This document shows, piece after piece, positions 26,282 through 35,026 of a stretch of DNA of 64,000 bases. The stretch covers positions 248,001-312,000 of the forward strand of contig NZ_FRDJ01000001.1 of assembly GCF_900143265.1 (NCBI RefSeq), given 5' to 3'. How positions within the stretch are numbered: the first letter of the stretch is position 1; each line of letters starts with the position of its first letter. Origin of the DNA: Fervidobacterium gondwanense DSM 13020 (lineage in GTDB: Bacteria; Thermotogota; Thermotogae; Thermotogales; Fervidobacteriaceae). The notes beneath the pieces are model-generated. The model had not been told where the DNA came from and made no database searches. It saw only the letters and a list, made by a program, of their open reading frames with translations. The position numbers and the translations under genes were made by a program.

Positions 26282-26309
26282 ATTATATCACGAATATCGT
26301 TATTTTCAA
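26282..26309 (-). promoter_or_regulatory. Promoter of tRNA-Leu
   Basis: Minus strand: TTGAAA (26304-26309), 16-base spacer, TATAAT (26282-26287) preceded by TGa. Predicted start near 26275, leaving about 34 bases of 5' trailer to be removed by RNase P. Confidence 0.65.
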
Positions 26310-26350
26310 GTCTTGAATGTATTAACAGCTATAACGTTGTTGATAGCTCT

Positions 26351-26860
26351 CTAAGGTTCGAGAAGCCCGACAATTATTTTAAAATTCCCTCCATAGTACT
26401 GACCTTCTAAGTAAAGTTTGTCTCTCATTTTCATGCCTGGTGGGTCTGGAACATAGAACCTCAACACTGCAAATATACCTTTTGAAATGTCTTGAAATTG
26501 AGTAAAATCCGTTAAATAACCAATCTGAGCGAAGATTTGTTTTGTAGTAAAGCCAATAACCGGACCGTAGATGACTGAAAAGTCATTAGCGGAAATGTTG
26601 TAAGTTCCAAAGATGAATGGACCTACTTTAAACCCGACTTCTGTGCTGAAGTAAACACCGCCTATGATATTCCATGAGTTATTTATTAGGTAGTCAGCAT
26701 TTAGCGAAAATGTCTCGTCTTCAATTCCGATCCGAAGTGTCCAGCTGTTTGCCGTTCCGTACACAAAACCTGCACCAAAATTGAAGTATCCAAAACTTAG
26801 CGAAGATAGAAGTATTGCGATAAGTAGTGATATAATCTTGAAGTTTCTTACAGCTTTCAA
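26351..26860 (-). CDS. Exported beta-rich protein of unknown function
   Basis: 169 aa, no family recognised. Signal peptide about 1-23 (KIISLLIAILLSSLSFG). The mature part alternates aromatic, glycine and polar residues in short strands (FNFGAGFVYGTANSWTLRIGIEDETFSLNADY, NIIGGVYFSTEVGFKVGPF, SVIYGPVIGFTTKQIFAQIGYL), as in a small outer-membrane beta-barrel. It could sit in the toga. The start is TTG at 26860 with GGGGGGATGAACA upstream; the nearby ATG at 26867 is in another frame and gives no export signal. It follows a LolA-like gene by 35 bases, which fits an envelope unit. Confidence 0.65.
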   Translation of the reverse strand: MKAVRNFKIISLLIAILLSSLSFGYFNFGAGFVYGTANSWTLRIGIEDETFSLNADYLINNSWNIIGGVYFSTEVGFKVGPFIFGTYNISANDFSVIYGPVIGFTTKQIFAQIGYLTDFTQFQDISKGIFAVLRFYVPDPPGMKMRDKLYLEGQYYGGNFKIIVGLLEP

Positions 26861-26895
26861 TGTTCATCCCCCCGTCAACATCAATTATGCTCCAC

Positions 26896-27540
26896 TTAAT
26901 TGCTCACGTCGAATTTTGGAAATTCCATAGTTATCTTTTCATCGCTTTTGTCGTTGACTATTTCTATCTTTTTCGGTAGAGATCTTTCTATGTAAAGTTT
27001 CACGGTTATGGGCTGGACTCCGAACCTCGCAAGGACTGCAGCGTTCTTCGGCTTGAATTCAATATGTCCTTCCTTTTGCATTGTTTCGAACAGAGGTGAT
27101 GACAAGAAATCGGTAATTGATGTTAAGAGATCCCCAACTTGCTGTGAACTGAGCGATGCATCTCTCAGCTCTTCAGTCGAAGAGAATTTCTTGTATGAGT
27201 ACGTGACCTTTTTCGATATGATGTCATAGTTAATTACTATGTCTTCAAATACTTTTGGGCTTTTGATATAAAATGTGAAAATCTCAAGATTTTTCACCTT
27301 CAAATCGAAGGTGATTTCAATTTTCTTCCTTTGTTGTCCGTCCTGCACATCAAATGTCAGAATAGTTGAAATGAAGTAGTTTCTGCTACCGGATATTTTC
27401 TCTATAAAATCGTAAACACTTATGGATAAATCATTCACAGAACTTTTGGAATTCGTTTGTGCAAAAGCAAACTCAACCATTACGAGAAAAGTTATTGAGA
27501 TGATAAGAATAGTCACTGTCCTGATGAATTTGATACACAT
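26896..27540 (-). CDS. Exported LolA-like protein (tentative)
   Basis: 214 aa. Signal peptide about 1-27 ending AFAQ. The rest is a single domain of beta strands that fits the open-barrel fold of LolA/LolB-type lipoprotein or lipid carriers: DFIEKISGSRNYFISTILTFDV, IEITFDLKVKNLEIFTFYIKSP, then a late FGVQPITVKLYIERSLPKKIEIVN strand pair. Identity is suggested by length, export signal and strand pattern, not by a diagnostic motif. It precedes a small putative barrel protein and follows an LCP-family gene, consistent with envelope assembly. Could equally be an unrelated periplasmic protein. Confidence 0.55.
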   Translation of the reverse strand: MCIKFIRTVTILIISITFLVMVEFAFAQTNSKSSVNDLSISVYDFIEKISGSRNYFISTILTFDVQDGQQRKKIEITFDLKVKNLEIFTFYIKSPKVFEDIVINYDIISKKVTYSYKKFSSTEELRDASLSSQQVGDLLTSITDFLSSPLFETMQKEGHIEFKPKNAAVLARFGVQPITVKLYIERSLPKKIEIVNDKSDEKITMEFPKFDVSN

Positions 27541-27597
27541 CGCCTAATTAACACCGCCTTATTAATCTACTTTCAGTATGCTTCTTGCACTGGCTTT

Positions 27598-28773
27598 TCA
27601 TTTGAGTATTATCAAGAAATCGATTGGAAAGACTATTTTCTTCCCTTGTTTTGTGAGTTCTCCAATTATGGTTATGTATTTACTTACGTATTCGATATTG
27701 TTTTCCACGTAGACTACATTGAATTTTTTGTCAGGGAAGACCTGAGAAAGCATTTGGTCAATGTATTCGTCAAGGGATTCTTTTTTTGTTAGCACGAAAA
27801 CCGTATCTTTTCTAATGTCAACGTCTACGCCTTCGTAGAAAATGTTATTCGGTTGGTATCCTTTTGACTTGAACAGTTCTTCTATCCTCTTGCTTTCACT
27901 TGCCGTTCTTTGGGAAGAATTGTTTATCACATAGAAACGGTATTTTTCCTCTAATTTTTTATCACCTGACGAAAAACTTGCTATGTAGTCTTTGTGCTTT
28001 GATTCATCGATGTACAAGTTGCCGTCATCACCTATGAAATACGGAAATGGCACGGTGTCTATCTTGAAGTTCGTTTTTACCTTGGAGAATATATAGACGA
28101 CCTCGCCTATGTCCATGTTAAACTCAGTTCTTTTTCTGATTTCCCTGTAAAGCTCAGTTAACGAGAAAACATTTTTATTCAATGCTTTCTGAGCCAATTT
28201 TTCTATGATCACTCTTTGTTTATCTAACCTTCCGATGTCACCTTCCGCCGTTTTTCTAAATCTGAGATAGGCAAGAAGCTCTTTCCCTTTCATTTTGTAG
28301 TACCCGGGTGAAAAGTTTATTTCCAATCCTTGTGCGGCATCTTTGTAATACATCGGTCTGTCGACAAAAACCTCGATAGGTCCGAGCTCGTCACCCAGAA
28401 ATTTGAATATTTCGTAATCTACGATGAAGTGTCTTTTAATTTCTAAACCTGTCAATTTCTCAATTCTTTCAGTAAACTTCTCAATTCCTTCAGATTGATA
28501 ATAAGCGTTTATTTTCTTACCATCTACGATAAGGTCTCGCGGTATGCTGGACATAAGCATTTTTTTATTCTCGAGATCTATGCTTGCAACAAGTATGACA
28601 TCGGTCCTTCTTGTTCTCCCAATGTCTTTGTCAAGCCCGAGAACAAGTATATTCACCGGATCTTCCGTTTGGATAAAGAAAATGCGTATGAAGACCTCTA
28701 TCCAAATCGCCGATACAAAGAGAGCGGCGGCAATACCTGTGAAGATAATAAAGACATAAAGCACGTTCTTCAT
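27598..28773 (-). CDS. LytR-CpsA-Psr (LCP) family protein with LytR_C domain
   Basis: 391 aa. N-terminal membrane helix (about 7-32), then the LCP domain: NILVLGLDKDIGRTRRTDVILVASID (about 41-66), SSIPRDLIV with the conserved Arg and Asp, ELLAYLRFRKTAEGDIGRLDKQRVI with the Arg-rich pyrophosphate pocket. The C-terminal region (about 285-391), starting YRFYVINNSSQRTASESKRIEELFKSKGY, is a LytR_C domain. LCP enzymes transfer glycopolymers from lipid carrier to peptidoglycan or other acceptors on the outer face of the membrane. Stop is one base from the hpt stop-to-start junction, so it is co-transcribed with hpt. Confidence 0.9.
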   Translation of the reverse strand: MKNVLYVFIIFTGIAAALFVSAIWIEVFIRIFFIQTEDPVNILVLGLDKDIGRTRRTDVILVASIDLENKKMLMSSIPRDLIVDGKKINAYYQSEGIEKFTERIEKLTGLEIKRHFIVDYEIFKFLGDELGPIEVFVDRPMYYKDAAQGLEINFSPGYYKMKGKELLAYLRFRKTAEGDIGRLDKQRVIIEKLAQKALNKNVFSLTELYREIRKRTEFNMDIGEVVYIFSKVKTNFKIDTVPFPYFIGDDGNLYIDESKHKDYIASFSSGDKKLEEKYRFYVINNSSQRTASESKRIEELFKSKGYQPNNIFYEGVDVDIRKDTVFVLTKKESLDEYIDQMLSQVFPDKKFNVVYVENNIEYVSKYITIIGELTKQGKKIVFPIDFLIILK

Positions 28774-28774
28774 T

Positions 28775-29296
28775 TTACTTGATTTCCCCTTTTACCCACC
28801 CTATGTAAGGAAGATTTCTGTATTTTTCGTTGTAGTCGAGTCCATAACCGATAACAAATTTATCCTCAATCTCGAATCCAACAAATTCGGGTTTAACCTG
28901 CGGATTTCTTCCAAGCTTCTTTAGCAATGTTACTACTTTCAAATCGGCTGGTCTGTATCTTCTCAGGTAATCCAATATGTAAGAGAGTGTAAGTCCAGTG
29001 TCGAGGATATCTTCCACAACTATGACGTGCCTTCCTTCTATCGGCTCGTCTATCCAACTCTTCACCCTTATTCTACCCGTTGAAGAAACACCTGAATAGC
29101 TCGAAACTTGGATAAAAGAATATTCTACATTCAAGTCTATATTCTGAACAAGCTCACTGAAGAAGTGGATTGAGCCCTTAAGCACACACACTGCATGGAG
29201 TGTGTCGGTCTTATCTTTGTAGTAGTCCGTAATTTCTTTACCGAGTTGTTTGATCCGTTCGTTAAGTTGCTCTTTTGATATCATAACTTCTATCAA
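28775..29296 (-). CDS. hpt: Hypoxanthine phosphoribosyltransferase
   Basis: 173 aa. Purine salvage: hypoxanthine or guanine plus PRPP to IMP or GMP. The PRPP-binding motif VVEDILDTGLTLSYIL (about 96-111) is intact. CVLKGSIHFFSELV and the C-terminal FVIGYGLDYNEKYRNLPYIG are typical of the family. The ribosome-binding site AGGAGGGG lies 6 bases before a TTG at 29296, which is therefore the likely start (MIEVMISKEQL). The in-frame ATG at 29284 would be 18 bases away and is less likely. Confidence 0.95.
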   Translation of the reverse strand: MIEVMISKEQLNERIKQLGKEITDYYKDKTDTLHAVCVLKGSIHFFSELVQNIDLNVEYSFIQVSSYSGVSSTGRIRVKSWIDEPIEGRHVIVVEDILDTGLTLSYILDYLRRYRPADLKVVTLLKKLGRNPQVKPEFVGFEIEDKFVIGYGLDYNEKYRNLPYIGWVKGEIK

Positions 29297-29341
29297 ATAA
29301 ATCCCCTCCTAAGGATTGATTGATTTCTTTCTCTTCTTTCC

Positions 29342-30406
29342 CTATTTTTCAATTACCCCAGCGCAGATAACTCTTGGACTATCGTAAAAAACCGCAATCT
29401 GACCAGGAGTTACAGCAAAGGCGGGTTCTTCAAATTGGACGTAAAGTTTATCATTTTCTACAGTCACAGTACATTTTATCTCATTAAATTTCTTTCTTAT
29501 CTTCACCGTTGCCTCGAACTTTTCTGGCAGTTCTTCGTAGGCATTAACGTTTGAAACAACCATATCCTTTTCATAAACCTCATCTAACGGTGTGGCAAGA
29601 ATAAAGTTTCCTTCCACGTTCTTTGATTTTATGTACAACCTACCCCCTGTGGCAATTCCAAATTTTCTTTGACCAATCGTGTAAAATGGCAGTCCTTCAT
29701 GCTTTCCAATTATTTTACCATCCGTTGTAATTATATTTCCCGGCTGAACTCTTATACCATTGTCTTCAAAAAAGCCCTTCAAGTCGTTGTCTGGCAGGAA
29801 ACACAAGTCCTGAGAGTCTATTTTCTGCGCAACATGGATGCCTTGTTCTTGCGCTATTCTTCTTATCTCATCTTTTGAGTAATTGCCATTTGGGAGCAAA
29901 ATTCTTGAAAGTTTTTCTTTTCTTATAGACGCAAGGAAGTAAGACTGGTCCTTGCTTTCATCAACCGCTTTGTAAAGCTTCCCGTCGATTATCCTTGCAT
30001 AGTGACCTGAGGCAACGTAGTCCATTCCGTCCGATAATGCAACATCCATCACAGCACCGAATTTTATGTAGTCGTTACAAAAAAAACATGGGTTTGGTGT
30101 CTTTCCGGCGAGATTTTCGTTGATGAAATAGTCTATGATCTTCTCTCTGAAAGTGTCCTCTATGTGAACTATCTTAAATGGCACGTTGAATTTTTTCGCA
30201 ATTAACTGTGCATCGTAAGTATCGGATGGACTGCAGCAGACTTTGTGCTTAATTTGTTTAGTCAAATAGAGTTGATCGCTAACTGTTTTCATGTGGTATG
30301 CCGTAACATCAAAGCCTTCTTTTAAAAGCAAGTAGAGTGCTACAGCGCTATCTACACCACCGCTGAGAAGTATACCGACTTTTTTTCCATTGTTTATATT
30401 GTTCAA
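29342..30406 (-). CDS. mnmA: tRNA 2-thiouridylase MnmA
   Basis: About 354 aa. Thiolates U34 of tRNA Lys, Glu and Gln using persulfide sulfur and ATP. PP-loop SGGVDSAVA (about 15-23), CCSPSDTYDAQ, catalytic first cysteine in TPNPCFFCN, DQSYFLASI, and the second cysteine in SQDLCFLPD. The C-terminal beta-barrel domain ends RVICAGVIEK. The start is probably TTG at 30406, which overlaps the Rrf2 stop as TTGA and is 9 bases from GAGGTG. A GTG at 30418 would add four residues. Coupling to an Rrf2 regulator resembles the iscR/cymR-iscS-mnmA sulfur operons of Firmicutes, but iscS is absent here. Confidence 0.95.
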   Translation of the reverse strand: MNNINNGKKVGILLSGGVDSAVALYLLLKEGFDVTAYHMKTVSDQLYLTKQIKHKVCCSPSDTYDAQLIAKKFNVPFKIVHIEDTFREKIIDYFINENLAGKTPNPCFFCNDYIKFGAVMDVALSDGMDYVASGHYARIIDGKLYKAVDESKDQSYFLASIRKEKLSRILLPNGNYSKDEIRRIAQEQGIHVAQKIDSQDLCFLPDNDLKGFFEDNGIRVQPGNIITTDGKIIGKHEGLPFYTIGQRKFGIATGGRLYIKSKNVEGNFILATPLDEVYEKDMVVSNVNAYEELPEKFEATVKIRKKFNEIKCTVTVENDKLYVQFEEPAFAVTPGQIAVFYDSPRVICAGVIEK

Positions 30407-30831
30407 ACAAGATTGCACCTCGCTTTGTAATCTTCTATTAGGTTTTTCAACTTAATGCTTTTGAGAGTCCCTTCCATCTGTTCAAGGACAACTTCCCATA
30501 TTCTATTCACCGTACAAGCTTCTGGTGTTGTTTCATCTTCGTCTACGTTTACAAAACATTTTATCGCATCAGTAGGGTTGTCGACAGCAGCTACTATGTC
30601 GTAAACTGTTATATCATCTATGCTTTTCGAAAGTTCGTATCCACCGCCTCTGCCACGATAAGCACGTAATATCCCGTTCCGAGCTAAGTCTGCTAAAATC
30701 TTTTCTGCAAATTCGAGTGGCAATTTCGCTCGGCACTTTTTAACAATTTCGCGTGCGTTAACACGCTTGTTTTCAAGGCTTATCAATATCATTATCTTTA
30801 TAGCGTACTCACTCTTCATTGTGATTGCCAT
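30403..30831 (-). CDS. Rrf2 family transcriptional regulator
   Basis: 142 aa. Winged helix-turn-helix: KSEYAIKIMILISL (helix 1), VNAREIVKKC...PLEFAEKILADLARNGIL, and the wing AYRGRGGGYELSKSIDDITVYDIVAAVD. Rrf2 proteins such as IscR, CymR and NsrR sense Fe-S clusters, cysteine or NO. Cysteines follow the wing (KCFVNVDEDETTPEAC), but only two are present with a 13-residue gap, not the three of IscR. An Fe-S cluster is therefore possible but not proven. The ATG at 30831 follows GGAGG by 6 bases; an earlier TTG abuts that site. It is coupled to mnmA, so it may control sulfur use. Confidence 0.88.
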   Translation of the reverse strand: MAITMKSEYAIKIMILISLENKRVNAREIVKKCRAKLPLEFAEKILADLARNGILRAYRGRGGGYELSKSIDDITVYDIVAAVDNPTDAIKCFVNVDEDETTPEACTVNRIWEVVLEQMEGTLKSIKLKNLIEDYKARCNLV

Positions 30832-30856
30832 ATTCAACCTCCGTGATCACACTTTC

Positions 30857-32290
30857 TTATCTGTTCGTGACAGGATTAATTACATATACAGGATGTGGGG
30901 TTATTCCCTGACTCAACGCAAGTCTAACATCGCTTACGTACACGTCTATCCTATTACCCTTGATCGCACTTCCAGTATCTTCGGCTATAAATACCGTATT
31001 TGCAAGTGTCGGTATGTAAACAAGTGAACCGAGCGGTATGACAGCTGGGTCAACTGCTATCGACAAGAATTGCTGAGGTACTCGTCCGTTCCTCGCTATC
31101 CTGAACGTTGGGTGCATCGGAACTTTCCCGTCATCCCACTCAGAATAGAATGTGACGGTGAAGACACCTTTATACTCCGTGAATAGCCTTAACGGGTCTC
31201 TAGGCTCGCCTTCTATGTATAATTCAAAATGAAATACATCCAGACACTGCCCCAATGGTTTATCGTTTGATATAAATGTTCCTGTCTTGAGCGACGTGTT
31301 CACTCCACTGTACACAGCCATAATCATGTTGCCGTGGTCAACTGTCACAGTATTATTCTCAACTTTGAGAACTTTTCCAGGTAATATCGGGTATATATCC
31401 TTGCCACGTGCGTAAATGTCCATGCCTATTTGCCTTATTCCGTTCTTATCTTGTCCATGGTACGAGAGAATATCGGCTGGATTAATTTTCACAGGCACTT
31501 TCACGTACGATTTCGGATCATTTACGGGAATCTTTACCACCTGTCCAACAGCTAATTTCGATGGGTCGGCAATATTATTTAATTCTACAAGAGAACTCAA
31601 ATTGACCTTGTAGGCTGATGCAATTGAACTAAGTGTATCACCAGACTTCACAATGTAGTAAATGTAGCCGGTATCAAGTTTTAAAAGTGATACGGGATCT
31701 AAGTTTTGAATTGTGGCTTTTATTTCGCTGATTTGCTGCTGGAGCTGTTTCAAAAATTCTACGTCGCTTTGATTGATCTGCGTTGGGATACTCTGCTGTA
31801 CGTTCCTCAACTGCGAACTGAGAGCATCTAAATCTTTACGAACAACATCGATTTGCTTTAATTGACTCTCCAACGTCGCAACTTTGTTCTGTATCGACGT
31901 CTGGGTTTTTGAAATTTTGTCTAAATCGCTCTTTATCGATGTTAGGTTCTTTTCCAAGTCGGATACTTTCGTGCTTGTTTTTGTTAGTTCTTGGTCGTAC
32001 GATTTTACCGAATTGCTAATGGAAGTCACAGTTTGCTCGAGTTTTGCAACTTTTGAATCCACATTTTTGATTTCTTGCTTAATCTCTTGCTGATCGCTGG
32101 GTTGAGGTTGTGGTTTTGTGCTTGAACGCTCGAGTTTATCGACCTTCTCCTGTATATCATCGATCCTCATCGAAAGCTCAAGATAATTCCCGATTGGAAG
32201 ACAAGAGTTAAGCATCAATAAAATAGCAATTACAATAAGAAAAGAGATTTTAGTAAACAAAGAGTTTCCTATCCTTTTATTTCTTGCCAT
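30857..32290 (-). CDS. Lipoprotein with coiled coil, LysM, LytM-like and 3D domains
   Basis: 477 aa. Signal peptide with lipobox LNSC, lipidated Cys30. A long coiled coil (about 38-205) follows, rich in KLEQTVTSI-type heptads. Next are a LysM peptidoglycan-binding domain (about 210-254, YYIVKSGDTLSSIASAYKV), a LytM/M23-like domain (about 275-370) and a 3D domain (about 385-470, with the aspartates AVDP, AEDTGSAIKG and RIDVYV). The M23 part retains DHGNMIMAVYSGV and FHFELYIEG. It reads QIGMD where HxGxD is expected and VFHFE where HxHFE is expected, so it has lost a zinc ligand and the catalytic His. It is probably a wall-binding scaffold or hydrolase activator, with the 3D domain as possible lytic transglycosylase. 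Confidence 0.85.
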   Translation of the reverse strand: MARNKRIGNSLFTKISFLIVIAILLMLNSCLPIGNYLELSMRIDDIQEKVDKLERSSTKPQPQPSDQQEIKQEIKNVDSKVAKLEQTVTSISNSVKSYDQELTKTSTKVSDLEKNLTSIKSDLDKISKTQTSIQNKVATLESQLKQIDVVRKDLDALSSQLRNVQQSIPTQINQSDVEFLKQLQQQISEIKATIQNLDPVSLLKLDTGYIYYIVKSGDTLSSIASAYKVNLSSLVELNNIADPSKLAVGQVVKIPVNDPKSYVKVPVKINPADILSYHGQDKNGIRQIGMDIYARGKDIYPILPGKVLKVENNTVTVDHGNMIMAVYSGVNTSLKTGTFISNDKPLGQCLDVFHFELYIEGEPRDPLRLFTEYKGVFTVTFYSEWDDGKVPMHPTFRIARNGRVPQQFLSIAVDPAVIPLGSLVYIPTLANTVFIAEDTGSAIKGNRIDVYVSDVRLALSQGITPHPVYVINPVTNR

Positions 32291-32940
32291 CTATCTCTCC
32301 CTGCCTTGACATAGAAAGAATTCGAGTTTTTGTATTTAGTAACCAACATTGAAAACCATTTTCGAGCTTCCTCCATCTTTCCGAACCTCGCTGAAAGCTC
32401 TCCAAGATAAAAGAGTATCATGGGTTCTTTCTCTGTATCTATGTACGAGTGCATGAAGCATTCTTCGAAACTCGCCAATGCTTTTGCAAGAGCTTTTAGT
32501 TCGTTTTCGGAATCGGAAAGTTCTCTGTAGAGCCAGCCTATTCTCAAATACAGTTCTGCAACTCTGCAGATCTGCTTCTTGGCTTTGTAAAAAAGCGTGC
32601 CGAGCGCACATGAAAGTATCGCGGTTCTGTGATCACGTTCTTTTGAAAATTGTACATCCTTTGGAACTTTCAATTCGTTTTGTATCTTCCTGATCTCTTC
32701 CATGTAAATTGGCGAGATGTTGTTTTCAAAGTCCGATTCAAGTGCAGAATAATGACAATTTTCGCAAGTTACTACTGAGTACAGCATTGGATTAATTCCT
32801 TCGTAATTCGGCTTCATATCAGGATCATAATTTTTTACCCTGACTCTGTCAGTTATTACTTTTTTGGTTGTCACGATACTTCCACAAGCTGGGCAGGTGT
32901 ACTTCTTATCCCACAGCTGAGGTACCTGTGTCTGATCCAT
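32269..32940 (-). CDS. DUF2225 protein: zinc ribbon plus TPR-like helices
   Basis: 223 aa from the ATG at 32940. The N-terminus has CPACG (about 16-20) and, after a loop, CENCHYSA (about 60-67), four cysteines for one zinc. The rest is helical with TPR-like pairs (YLRIGWLYRELSD, ALASFEECFM, FYLGELSARFGKMEEARKWF). DUF2225 proteins are common in Firmicutes and Thermotogae and have no established function. AGGAG precedes the chosen ATG by 9 bases; ATGs further upstream are inside ftsY without a site. It overlaps ftsY by 35 bases and the LysM lipoprotein by 22, so all three are translationally linked. Confidence 0.85.
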   Translation of the reverse strand: MDQTQVPQLWDKKYTCPACGSIVTTKKVITDRVRVKNYDPDMKPNYEGINPMLYSVVTCENCHYSALESDFENNISPIYMEEIRKIQNELKVPKDVQFSKERDHRTAILSCALGTLFYKAKKQICRVAELYLRIGWLYRELSDSENELKALAKALASFEECFMHSYIDTEKEPMILFYLGELSARFGKMEEARKWFSMLVTKYKNSNSFYVKAGRDRWQEIKG

Positions 32941-33835
32941 CGCTTTCATCTCCTGACATGAGAGCTTCGACAAAGTCTCTGGGGTCAAAAGGTTTCAAAT
33001 CTTCAATACCTTCTCCTACGCCAATAAACTTTATCGGTATACCGAGTTCTTTAGCTATCGCAATAGCTATACCACCCTTTGCTGTTCCATCGAGTTTTGT
33101 AAGAACTATGCCTGTCACGTTTACAACCTCTTTGAAAATCTTTGCTTGCTGAAGTCCATTTTGTCCGGTTACCGCATCCATCACCAATAGAACTTCGTGT
33201 GGAGCATCTGGCACCAATTTTTGAACAACTCTGTTGACCTTTTGGAGTTCGTCCATAAGATGCTTCTTATTATGCAATCTTCCAGCCGTGTCTAAGATCA
33301 CAACATCTTTTCCTTTACTAATTGCGTGATTCACAGCATCGTACGCGACAGCACCTGCGTCTGCACCTTCCATGTGTGCAATGAAAGTCGCACCACTTCT
33401 ATCTGCCCAAACTTTGAGTTGATCAATAGCCGCTGCTCTGAATGTATCACAAGCCCCGACTACCACTTGCTTACCTTCGCTTTTGAATATATGCGCCAAC
33501 TTACCACATGTCGTCGTCTTACCCGAACCGTTCACTCCAACCATACTTATGACGAAAGGTTTAGTCTGCGGTATGTTAAGGTTATTGTCCTTTGAAAGTA
33601 TCTCAACGAGTATTTCTTTAAGTGCTCTGAATGCATCCTCAGGCTTCATTTCTTCAAGTCTTTCCAGTATATACTCCGTCGCCTCAACACCTACATCTGC
33701 TAATATCAATAACTCTTCTATTTCCTCGCGAGTTTCCTTGTCAAACTTTTTGATCTTCAAAATCTGTCCTATTTTATTAAAAAACGTATCTCTACTCTTC
33801 TTTAATCCTTCTTTCAGCTTATCAAAAAATCCCAT
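32906..33835 (-). CDS. ftsY: Signal recognition particle receptor FtsY
   Basis: 309 aa. GTPase that docks SRP-ribosome complexes at the membrane. Short N-terminal amphipathic helix MGFFDKLKEGLKKSRDTF instead of the long acidic A domain of E. coli. N domain to about 95, then G1 GVNGSGKTTT, CDTFRAAAIDQL, the DTAGRLHNKKHLMDEL switch, TKLDGTAKGG and the closing GVGEGIEDLKPFDPRDFVEAL. The C-terminus has an acidic Ser/Asp tail. The ATG at 33835 follows AAGGAGG; 16 upstream in-frame codons are ignored. Confidence 0.96.
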   Translation of the reverse strand: MGFFDKLKEGLKKSRDTFFNKIGQILKIKKFDKETREEIEELLILADVGVEATEYILERLEEMKPEDAFRALKEILVEILSKDNNLNIPQTKPFVISMVGVNGSGKTTTCGKLAHIFKSEGKQVVVGACDTFRAAAIDQLKVWADRSGATFIAHMEGADAGAVAYDAVNHAISKGKDVVILDTAGRLHNKKHLMDELQKVNRVVQKLVPDAPHEVLLVMDAVTGQNGLQQAKIFKEVVNVTGIVLTKLDGTAKGGIAIAIAKELGIPIKFIGVGEGIEDLKPFDPRDFVEALMSGDESDGSDTGTSAVG

Positions 33836-33864
33836 ACTTAACCTCCTTAGTTCGTTCTTTTGAA

Positions 33865-34662
33865 CTAAACTAAATCTATACAAGCAAAGATTAAACCATT
33901 CTTCTTGCTCACTATGACTCTGTCAAAATTAATTCCCTCTTTATTTAATCGCTCCAGTAACCCATCCTTTGCAAGCGTTTTTATCACGACTCTTTTCTTA
34001 GCTATCCTTATCAATTCGTTCACTGTCGTTCCATCTATTGTATCGTAACTTGCCAAAGGACGTATGGGATTGAGTGCGGAGCTCTCAAAAACGGGATTTT
34101 CGAACATAGGATCGCAATAGACTATATCGTAACTTCTATCAGGTTGCTTTTTTACAAACTCTTTCATGTCTTCATTAAATAAGACAATCCTTTTCAACGC
34201 TCTGTTGATCCACTCTTCTTTTGATTTGTAATTTGCAATTCCGTAAGAAACGACACGGTATATATGTTCAGATACTTCCGTACCGACGACCTGACTCACG
34301 AAATTGGCTATAAACACAGCATCCATTCCGAGCCCGAATGTACCGTCGTAGACTATATCTGTACTCTCTGGTCTTAAGGCTTCGAGGAGAAAATCTCGTC
34401 CTTCCCTTTTATAATTTTCCATCCTTATTTTCGAAATCCCTGGATGAAAGAACAACTTTTGGCCATCTATAACAACACTCAGGTTCTTATTGCTGTCTAC
34501 TACGTAATACATCTTTAGCGTACCATCTTTCAGTCTCTCGGATATATGACGTCTGTTGTAATACGGAACATTAAACTTTGCGGACAACTCTTTAGCAAGC
34601 TCAACAGTTTCCTTAGAGGCGTTGTGTGAAGTCGTGATTACAATACTAACGCCGTTTTCCAT
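33865..34662 (-). CDS. RsmJ-like SAM-dependent methyltransferase
   Basis: 265 aa from the ATG at 34662 (276 from ATG 34695). The C-terminal two thirds form a class I methyltransferase: VYDGTFGLGMDAVFIANF (SAM motif I), VVGTEVSEHIYRVV, and YCDPMFENP, followed by KRVVIKT. The DPMF motif and the RVV(I/V)K strand match RsmJ, which makes m2G1516 in 16S rRNA. The N-terminus (SIVITTSHNASKETVELAKELS) is a separate small alpha/beta segment. Substrate is inferred; RNA is most likely. Neither start has an ideal ribosome-binding site (AAGGGA 12 bases, or GGAGGT 14 bases away). Confidence 0.75.
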   Translation of the reverse strand: MENGVSIVITTSHNASKETVELAKELSAKFNVPYYNRRHISERLKDGTLKMYYVVDSNKNLSVVIDGQKLFFHPGISKIRMENYKREGRDFLLEALRPESTDIVYDGTFGLGMDAVFIANFVSQVVGTEVSEHIYRVVSYGIANYKSKEEWINRALKRIVLFNEDMKEFVKKQPDRSYDIVYCDPMFENPVFESSALNPIRPLASYDTIDGTTVNELIRIAKKRVVIKTLAKDGLLERLNKEGINFDRVIVSKKNGLIFACIDLV

Positions 34663-34669
34663 TACGTGA

Positions 34670-34990
34670 TTAATTCCCTTGTGTGCTTGTTCCATCTGTT
34701 GTGTCTGTTACCTCCTTGTTCTCTTCACGGTTTCCGTTTTGGTTTTCATTCCTCTCGTTTTCCATATTATTTTCAACAATTCTTTGGAGTTTCTCTATCA
34801 TTTTTTCGAGTTCCTTGTACTGCCTTCTTTCCTGTTCATACGCATTTTTCAGTGTTTCGTATTCTTTCGACAGTGCTTTGTATCGCAAATAGCTCGTCAT
34901 AAAATACGACAAGAAAACAACAACAAGCACTATATACGAAATTACAAGAATGTTAATCTCTTTCTTTTTCGGTTTTTCTCTGATTTTCAT
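34670..34990 (-). CDS. FtsB/DivIC-like membrane coiled-coil protein
   Basis: 106 aa. A basic cytoplasmic tail (KIREKPKKKE), one membrane helix (about 12-33, INILVISYIVLVVVFLSYFM), a coiled coil (about 38-75, YETLKNAYEQERRQYKELEKMIEKLQRIVENN) and a low-complexity Asn/Glu/Thr tail. The layout is that of FtsB/DivIC septum initiators, but the short conserved motif after the coiled coil is not obvious, so the name is tentative. ATG at 34990 is 6 bases after GGGGTG; the GTG within that site (34999) is rejected. It lies near minD and minE in a run of division and envelope genes. Confidence 0.65.
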   Translation of the reverse strand: MKIREKPKKKEINILVISYIVLVVVFLSYFMTSYLRYKALSKEYETLKNAYEQERRQYKELEKMIEKLQRIVENNMENERNENQNGNREENKEVTDTTDGTSTQGN

Positions 34991-35026
34991 ACGAGGCACC
35001 CCGTCGAAAAAAGAAAAAATCTTTAC

